Shown here piece after piece: positions 32,914 to 37,244 of a stretch of DNA of 37,244 nucleotides. This stretch comes from an uncultured Acidimicrobiales bacterium (GTDB lineage Bacteria; Actinomycetota; Acidimicrobiia; Acidimicrobiales; SHLQ01): NCBI GenBank assembly GCA_938015295.1, contig CALLQB010000091.1, forward strand, positions 1-37,244. Direction: 5' to 3'. Each line of letters opens with the position of its first letter. Position 1 is the first letter of the stretch. The position numbers were made by a program, and so were the translations under genes. The notes below the pieces were generated by a model. That model did not search any database, was not told the DNA's origin, and saw only the letters and a program-made list of their open reading frames with translations.

Positions 32914-33702
32914 ATGGCAGTTGCAGCGGTAAACGGACAGCAGATCACCTACGAGGATTCGGGTGGCGACCTGCCGGCCATCTTGTTCAGCCACGGGTTT
33001 TTGATGGACAACACGATGTTCGACCAGCAGGTCGCAGCACTGAGCGGCGACTACCGGTGCATCCGGTGGGACGAACGCGGCTTCGGCCAGACACCGGCTA
33101 CCGAACACTTCACGTATTGGGATTCGGCCGACGACGCGGTTGCTCTGCTCGATCACCTCGGCATCGACAACGCTGTGTTTGCCGGCATGTCGCAAGGCGG
33201 CTTCCTGTCGTTGCGCGCTGCGCTTCGGTATCCCGACCGCGTGACGGCGTTGATTCTCATCGATAGCGAACCGGGCGTTGATCCGCCTGAGGTGCTCGAA
33301 GGGTACAAAGGCATGGTCGGTCACTGGACGAGCGGCGAACCGCTAGGCGAGGTCGGCGAGATGGTGGCCGGGCTCATCCTCGGCGACCCCGATCTCAACG
33401 CCGAATGGATCGCCAAGTGGGAAGCCCGGCGCGCCGCCGGCGCCGAAGACATGGAGTTCGCAGCGATGACCCTGCTCGACCGCGACGACATTACCGACCG
33501 CATCGGCGAAATCACCGTGCCGATCCTCAGCATCCACGGCGAACAGGATCAGTCGATCACCATCGACAAAGCCGAAGCACTCCAAGCCGCAGTGCCTAAC
33601 GGTCGTGGCCTAACCCGAGTTCCCGGGGCAGCCCACGCACCAAACATGACCCACCCCGACATCGTCAACGCCGCAATACTCAGCTTCCTCGGCAGCCTCT
33701 AG
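32914..33702 (+). CDS. Alpha/beta hydrolase
   Basis: A 262-residue alpha/beta hydrolase of the MhpC/haloperoxidase-like type. Nucleophile elbow GMSQGG (S93), acid D212 (HGEQDQS) and H241 (GAAHAPN) form the triad, and SHGFLMDN holds the oxyanion region. The strong AGGGGG site eight bases upstream fixes the start. It probably acts on an ester or a ring-cleavage product. The cap domain has nothing diagnostic, so the substrate is unknown. It follows the epoxide hydrolase gene and ends at a strong terminator. Confidence 0.88.
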   Translation: MAVAAVNGQQITYEDSGGDLPAILFSHGFLMDNTMFDQQVAALSGDYRCIRWDERGFGQTPATEHFTYWDSADDAVALLDHLGIDNAVFAGMSQGGFLSLRAALRYPDRVTALILIDSEPGVDPPEVLEGYKGMVGHWTSGEPLGEVGEMVAGLILGDPDLNAEWIAKWEARRAAGAEDMEFAAMTLLDRDDITDRIGEITVPILSIHGEQDQSITIDKAEALQAAVPNGRGLTRVPGAAHAPNMTHPDIVNAAILSFLGSL

Positions 33703-33706
33703 CCAA

Positions 33707-33744
33707 AAAGTAAGAACGCGGGGTCTGACCCGCGTTCTTACTTT
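33707..33744. terminator. Bidirectional intrinsic terminator
   Basis: AAAGTAAGAACGCGGG (33707-33722) pairs perfectly over 16 bp with 33729-33744 around a GTCTGA loop, with A-rich sequence to its left and T-rich sequence (TTGCTGTTTTGTTT) to its right. It lies between the convergent hydrolase and enoyl-CoA hydratase genes and would stop both. Confidence 0.85.
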
Positions 33745-33768
33745 GCTGTTTTGTTTGGCTGACTCTTT

Positions 33769-34545
33769 TTACTTGCCTTGCCAGTTTGGTTCGCGCTTTT
33801 CTGCGAAGGCTGTTGCGCCTTCGATTGCGTCTGCTGAGCCGAATACCCGCTCCATGATGGGGTTCTGGACTGCCCAGAACTCGGCATCTGTGAGCATCGA
33901 AGCTTCCTGAATGATCTGCTTCGAAGCAGCGACACCCAACGGGGCGTTCTTCGCGATCGATTCGGCCAACTCGATGGCAGCATCGAGCGCTTCACCCTTG
34001 GGTACAACGCGGGCAACCATGCCCAGCTCAAGACCTTCTTCGGCACGGATTGGCTTGCCGGTCAGCGCCATCTCCATTGCCTTCGCGTACGGCAACACCT
34101 TCGGCAGACGCAGCAGTGCGCCTGCGCCAGCGAACAGGCCAACACCCACCTCGGGCACACCCAACTTGGCGCCCTCAGCCGCAACCATCAGGTCACATGA
34201 CAGGGCGATCTCAAGGCCACCCGCAAGAGCAAATCCCTCGACCGCGGCGATGAGCGGCTTCGCTGCCGAACGCTCGGCGATGCCAGCAAAGCCGCGCCCC
34301 TCGATCATTGGCATGCCGCCCGAAACGAAAGCCTTGAGGTCCATGCCGGCACTAAAGCCGCGACCGTTGCCAGCGAGAACGCCGACTCGCAGATCGTTGT
34401 CGGAGTCGAGTTCCTCAAGTGCAGCGGCAAGCGCCGTAGCGAGATCCTGGTTGACCGAGTTCATAGCCTCGGGGCGGTTGAGCGTGATGATCATCACATG
34501 ACCACGGCGCTCGGTTAGGACGGTGGGTTCGGTTGCTTCAGACAT
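33769..34545 (-). CDS. Enoyl-CoA hydratase/isomerase family protein
   Basis: A 258-residue crotonase-fold enzyme, the normal length. The oxyanion-hole segment GRGFSAGMDLKAF (61-73) and both catalytic glutamates of hydratases are present: E112 in LAGGLEIALSCD and E132 in VPEVGVG. It adds water to a trans-2-enoyl-CoA, as in beta-oxidation. GGLE (rather than GGCE) and GLFAGAGALLRL suggest a hydratase used for branched or aromatic acyl-CoA. It stands alone, without other beta-oxidation genes. Confidence 0.9.
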   Translation of the reverse strand: MSEATEPTVLTERRGHVMIITLNRPEAMNSVNQDLATALAAALEELDSDNDLRVGVLAGNGRGFSAGMDLKAFVSGGMPMIEGRGFAGIAERSAAKPLIAAVEGFALAGGLEIALSCDLMVAAEGAKLGVPEVGVGLFAGAGALLRLPKVLPYAKAMEMALTGKPIRAEEGLELGMVARVVPKGEALDAAIELAESIAKNAPLGVAASKQIIQEASMLTDAEFWAVQNPIMERVFGSADAIEGATAFAEKREPNWQGK

Positions 34546-34559
34546 AGCCGGAATACTAG

Positions 34560-34614
34560 AGAGCCAAAGGTGGTCCGTCGATTCCAGAGTTGACTCTGGC
34601 CGGTCATTGGCTCT
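34560..34614 (-). terminator. Nested hairpins after the LOG gene
   Basis: An outer 8-bp pair AGAGCCAA (34560-34567)/TTGGCTCT (34607-34614) encloses a perfect inner hairpin CCAGAG-TTGA-CTCTGG (34584-34599). It lies directly after the stop of the minus-strand LOG gene and before the enoyl-CoA hydratase gene, and is probably a terminator. Confidence 0.5.
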
Positions 34615-34620
34615 GGTCGG

Positions 34621-35193
34621 TTATTGCCATTTGGGTTCGTACTCTGTTGCATCGTTGCGGAGAAGATCGAGCAGCGTTGCCGGGTCGTTGGACGACACCA
34701 CGAGCGCCCGGTTCTTCTCCTTGAGGAGACCGTCGTCGACTGCACGGTCTAGCCACGCCAACAGCGAGCTGTAGTAGCCGTCGGTATCGAGGAAACCCAC
34801 CGGCTTGTCGTGCATTCCAATCTGTCGCCACGTTGCGACCTCGGCTACCTCTTCCAACGTTCCAAGCCCGCCGGGCATCGCGATGAAACCGTCAGAACGT
34901 TCGTACATGAGGGCCTTGCGCTGGTGCATGGTGTCGGTCTCGATTAACTCGGTGAGGCCACGGTGGGCAACCTCTTTGCCGAGTGATACCGGGATGATGC
35001 CGGTTACTCGTCCACCAAGCTCAAGAACGGTGTCGGCAATGAGCCCCATCAGGCCGGTCTCGCCGCCGCCGTAGACCAAGCCAATGTCGTCGGCGACCAA
35101 CAAGTGGGCAAGAGCCACCGCATTAGCCGCATGTGCCGGGTTCGATCCAAGAGATGATCCACAAAAGACACACAGTTCTCGCAAGTTACGCAT
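34621..35193 (-). CDS. LOG family protein (TIGR00730 Rossmann fold)
   Basis: A 190-residue LONELY GUY-type protein, a nucleoside 5'-monophosphate phosphoribohydrolase fold (Rossmann). The two family motifs are present: YGGGETGLMG (41-50) and PGGLGTLEE (107-115), with R/K residues (HQRKALM) in between. Characterised members cleave cytokinin riboside 5'-monophosphate or related nucleotides to free base and ribose 5-phosphate. In bacteria without plant hosts, the likely role is in purine nucleotide turnover. The start MRNLRELCVFCGSS is typical of the family. Confidence 0.92.
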   Translation of the reverse strand: MRNLRELCVFCGSSLGSNPAHAANAVALAHLLVADDIGLVYGGGETGLMGLIADTVLELGGRVTGIIPVSLGKEVAHRGLTELIETDTMHQRKALMYERSDGFIAMPGGLGTLEEVAEVATWRQIGMHDKPVGFLDTDGYYSSLLAWLDRAVDDGLLKEKNRALVVSSNDPATLLDLLRNDATEYEPKWQ

Positions 35194-35269
35194 CGGCGAA
35201 TCCTAGAAGGTCGTGTCAACTGGTTTTCGCCGCGGTGTGTGGCGCAGCGCGACGCCGTTGCGCCCGTCG

Positions 35270-35944
35270 CTACTCGGTGGTGGTGATGGGACCTTCTTCG
35301 ATTGTCTCGATCTCGAACGGTGAACACACTGCACCGGTATCGTCAAAGAACCGTTCGATGAGATCCATGTCGAGACCGGTGCTCGAGAAGTCCTCTTCGC
35401 TCATGTCAGCGAAGAAGGCAGGGTCCCAACCACGAGCCTCTGACATCTCGGTCACCACATCGAGGAATCGTGCCGCTTCAACAGCGCCAGCCGCCAGCAC
35501 CGGTGGAGCCATGTCGACCAGGAGGCCGGCGTCGTCACGCATCGTTGCAACCATGAACTCGGCCTCGGACGGCGTGCCTGGAGTACCTACATCCTCGAGC
35601 GCAAAGAATGCCCGACAGAAGTCCTCCCGTACTGGTTCGGCCAGATCAGTGTTGTCGACCGGCGGCGCCTGCTCGACTGGTGTGTGCTCGTCCTCGACTG
35701 GCTCATCAACAGCGGACTGCGAAGAGTCTGTCGAGTCGGTTGGCCCAGTCGTGTCAGAGGGAGAGGTTGTGTCGGTAGGGGTTGCGTTGGCAGGGACGGT
35801 TTCGGGAGTGACCGTTGGCAAGGGAACGGTTGGCACGGGGTCAGTCGACTCGCCGCCGATGGCGACCAGCCGCGGCTGGTCGTTGCTACATGCCGCACCC
35901 AGAAAAATCAGCGCAATAAAGACGATGAAGAGACGCATACGCAT
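35270..35944 (-). CDS. Putative lipoprotein with a Thr/Pro/Asp-rich linker
   Basis: A 224-residue exported protein. The signal MRMRLFIVFIALIFLGAAC ends at a lipobox-like GAAC (C19). A long low-complexity Thr/Pro/Ser/Asp linker (about 35-100) follows, then a helical acidic domain with conserved-looking FCRAFFALEDV and GAVCSPFEI; two cysteines may pair. This layout is common for surface-exposed actinobacterial lipoproteins of unknown function. The start at 35944 is preferred over the frame upstream to 36019, which would precede the signal with unrelated residues. Divergent from the carboxylase gene. Confidence 0.75.
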   Translation of the reverse strand: MRMRLFIVFIALIFLGAACSNDQPRLVAIGGESTDPVPTVPLPTVTPETVPANATPTDTTSPSDTTGPTDSTDSSQSAVDEPVEDEHTPVEQAPPVDNTDLAEPVREDFCRAFFALEDVGTPGTPSEAEFMVATMRDDAGLLVDMAPPVLAAGAVEAARFLDVVTEMSEARGWDPAFFADMSEEDFSSTGLDMDLIERFFDDTGAVCSPFEIETIEEGPITTTE

Positions 35945-36048
35945 ATGACGTTCTGTATCGGCACCCGGTTCCCAACAGCTGAGGATTTGGCCCAGGGTGG
36001 GTAGTTGACTTCGGTTCACGGTGCATTCAACCGGTATGGTGCCGTCAT

Positions 36049-37244
36049 ATGTCTGAACTACCTCTGGCAGATCGACTCGCCGATCTCAACAGCCGTAAAG
36101 AAGAAGCCCTGCACGCTGGCTCCGACCGCTCGGTCGAACGCCAGCACGCGAAGGGCAAGATGCTCGCCCGTGAACGCATTGACTACTTCCTCGACGAGGG
36201 TTCGTTCAACGAACTCGACATGCTGGCCCGCCACCGGGCGCTCGATGCTGGTCTCGACACTCGCCCCTACACCGATGGCGTGGTAACCGGCTGGGGAACC
36301 GTCGATGGCCGCAAGGTCTTCGTGTTCTCCCAAGACTTCACCGTCATGGGTGGCGCACTTGGCGAGGTGTTCGCCGAAAAGATCCACAAGGTGATGGACC
36401 TCGCCAACTCTGTCGGTGCGCCGATGATCGGCCTCAACGACGGTGCCGGAGCCCGCATTCAGGAAGGCGTGGTCAGCCTCGACGCCTACGGAGGCATCTT
36501 CCGTCGCAACGTGGCCGCCTCGGGTGTCATCCCCCAAATCAGCGTCATCCTCGGCCCGTGTGCCGGTGGAGCCGTCTACAGCCCCGCCATGACCGACTTC
36601 ATTTTCATGGTGCGCGAAAAGTCGCATATGTTCATCACCGGCCCCGACGTGGTCAAGACCGTCACCGGCGAAGAAGTCACCCTCGAAGAACTTGGTGGCG
36701 CAGGCAGCCACTCGTCGAAGTCGGGTGTCGCAACCTTCGTTGGCGAAAGCGAACAAGAGGTGCTCGACAGCGTCAAGCACCTGCTGTCGTTCCTCCCTGC
36801 CAACAACCTTGAGACGCCACCCGAATCGGTGCCAACCGATTCTCCCGACCGACTCATTCCCGAGCTGGCCAGCATGGTTCCCGACTCGCCCAACGTGCCC
36901 TACGACATGATCGAGATCATCACTGCGGTCATGGACGATGGCGAGTTCCTCGAATACCACTCGGCCTGGGGTCGCAGCATCGTCTGCGGGTTCTCCCGCC
37001 TCGACGGCAAACCCGTCGGCGTCGTCGGCAACCAACCCAAGGTGCTCGCCGGCGTTCTCGATATCGAATCGTCGGAAAAGGCCGCCCGGTTTATCCGCAC
37101 CTGCGATGCCTTCAACGTGCCTCTCGTTACCTTCGTCGACGTTCCCGGCTTCCTGCCCGGCGTCGATCAAGAACACGGTGGCATCATCCGCCACGGCGCC
37201 AAACTGCTCTACGCCTACTGCGAAGCCAGCGTGCCTCGCATGCA
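36049..37244 (+). CDS. Acyl-CoA carboxylase carboxyltransferase (beta) subunit, 5' part
   Basis: The first 398 residues of a carboxyltransferase of the propionyl/acetyl-CoA carboxylase beta family (usual length over 500); the gene runs off the right edge. It shows the early RHGKML-like [21 protein letters not shown], the acyl-CoA binding [17 protein letters not shown], the oxyanion segment [41 protein letters not shown], and in the second half [13 protein letters not shown] and [10 protein letters not shown]. It transfers CO2 from biotin to propionyl-CoA or acetyl-CoA. The ATG at 36049 matches the family start; no strong ribosome binding site is visible. Confidence 0.93.
   Translation, partial: MSELPLADRLADLNSRKEEALHAGSDRSVERQHAKGKMLARERIDYFLDEGSFNELDMLARHRALDAGLDTRPYTDGVVTGWGTVDGRKVFVFSQDFTVMGGALGEVFAEKIHKVMDLANSVGAPMIGLNDGAGARIQEGVVSLDAYGGIFRRNVAASGVIPQISVILGPCAGGAVYSPAMTDFIFMVREKSHMFITGPDVVKTVTGEEVTLEELGGAGSHSSKSGVATFVGESEQEVLDSVKHLLSFLPANNLETPPESVPTDSPDRLIPELASMVPDSPNVPYDMIEIITAVMDDGEFLEYHSAWGRSIVCGFSRLDGKPVGVVGNQPKVLAGVLDIESSEKAARFIRTCDAFNVPLVTFVDVPGFLPGVDQEHGGIIRHGAKLLYAYCEASVPRM

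Noticed and set aside
36058..37194. Open frame of 378 codons on the minus strand
   Set aside because: It is fully antisense to the acyl-CoA carboxylase subunit, which has clear motifs; the composition is typical of a shadow frame in GC-rich DNA.

Overview
The window is one GC-rich stretch of a bacterial chromosome. The heterotrophic gene content (PPi-type phosphofructokinase, LigC-type DNA ligase, Mo-hydroxylase operon, acyl-CoA carboxylase) and the codon usage suggest an actinobacterium, most likely an aquatic member of the Acidimicrobiia. That placement is inference; there is no rRNA or phylogenetic marker here. I see no tRNA, rRNA, CRISPR, integrase or insertion sequence.

Layout. (1) 1-5 kb: the tail of a membrane protein, PPi-dependent phosphofructokinase, an SDR oxidoreductase, a PaaI-like thioesterase, a 5'-3' exonuclease-like protein, a small coiled-coil membrane protein lying between two 115-bp direct repeats, and a secreted protein. 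(2) 5-11 kb: a LysR regulator, a divergent FAD/GcvT demethylating dehydrogenase, and a fusion of a complete histidinol-dehydrogenase-like domain to a DegT-type aminotransferase. (3) 11-30.4 kb: a large N-heterocycle/amide catabolic region. It has three ATZ/TRZ-type amidohydrolases, an NMT1/THI5-like ABC importer, two acetamidase/formamidase homologues, RidA, a cyanuric acid hydrolase/barbiturase-family ring opener, a GlcG/HbpS-like protein, an OPRTase-like phosphoribosyltransferase, an amidase-signature enzyme, a GntR/FCD regulator, an AtzH/HpxZ-like NTF2 protein and a three-subunit molybdenum hydroxylase. (4) 30.6-37.2 kb: LigC, an epoxide hydrolase, an alpha/beta hydrolase, an enoyl-CoA hydratase, a LOG-family protein, a lipoprotein and the start of an acyl-CoA carboxylase carboxyltransferase subunit.

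How region 3 may work. The ABC system would import a nitrogen heterocycle. The amidohydrolases would deaminate exocyclic amines, with RidA removing reactive enamine/imine products. The Mo-hydroxylase would oxidise the ring, the barbiturase/AtzD homologue would open it, and the amidase, AtzH-like protein and acetamidases would break down the linear amide. This resembles the oxidative pyrimidine route (uracil to barbiturate to ureidomalonate), with parts that recall the cyanuric acid operon atzDGEHF. The exact substrate cannot be read from sequence. Four 10-bp sites, each one base from TTGTATACAA, lie in the intergenic regions of this block, including in front of the GntR gene. They suggest one regulon spread over both strands.
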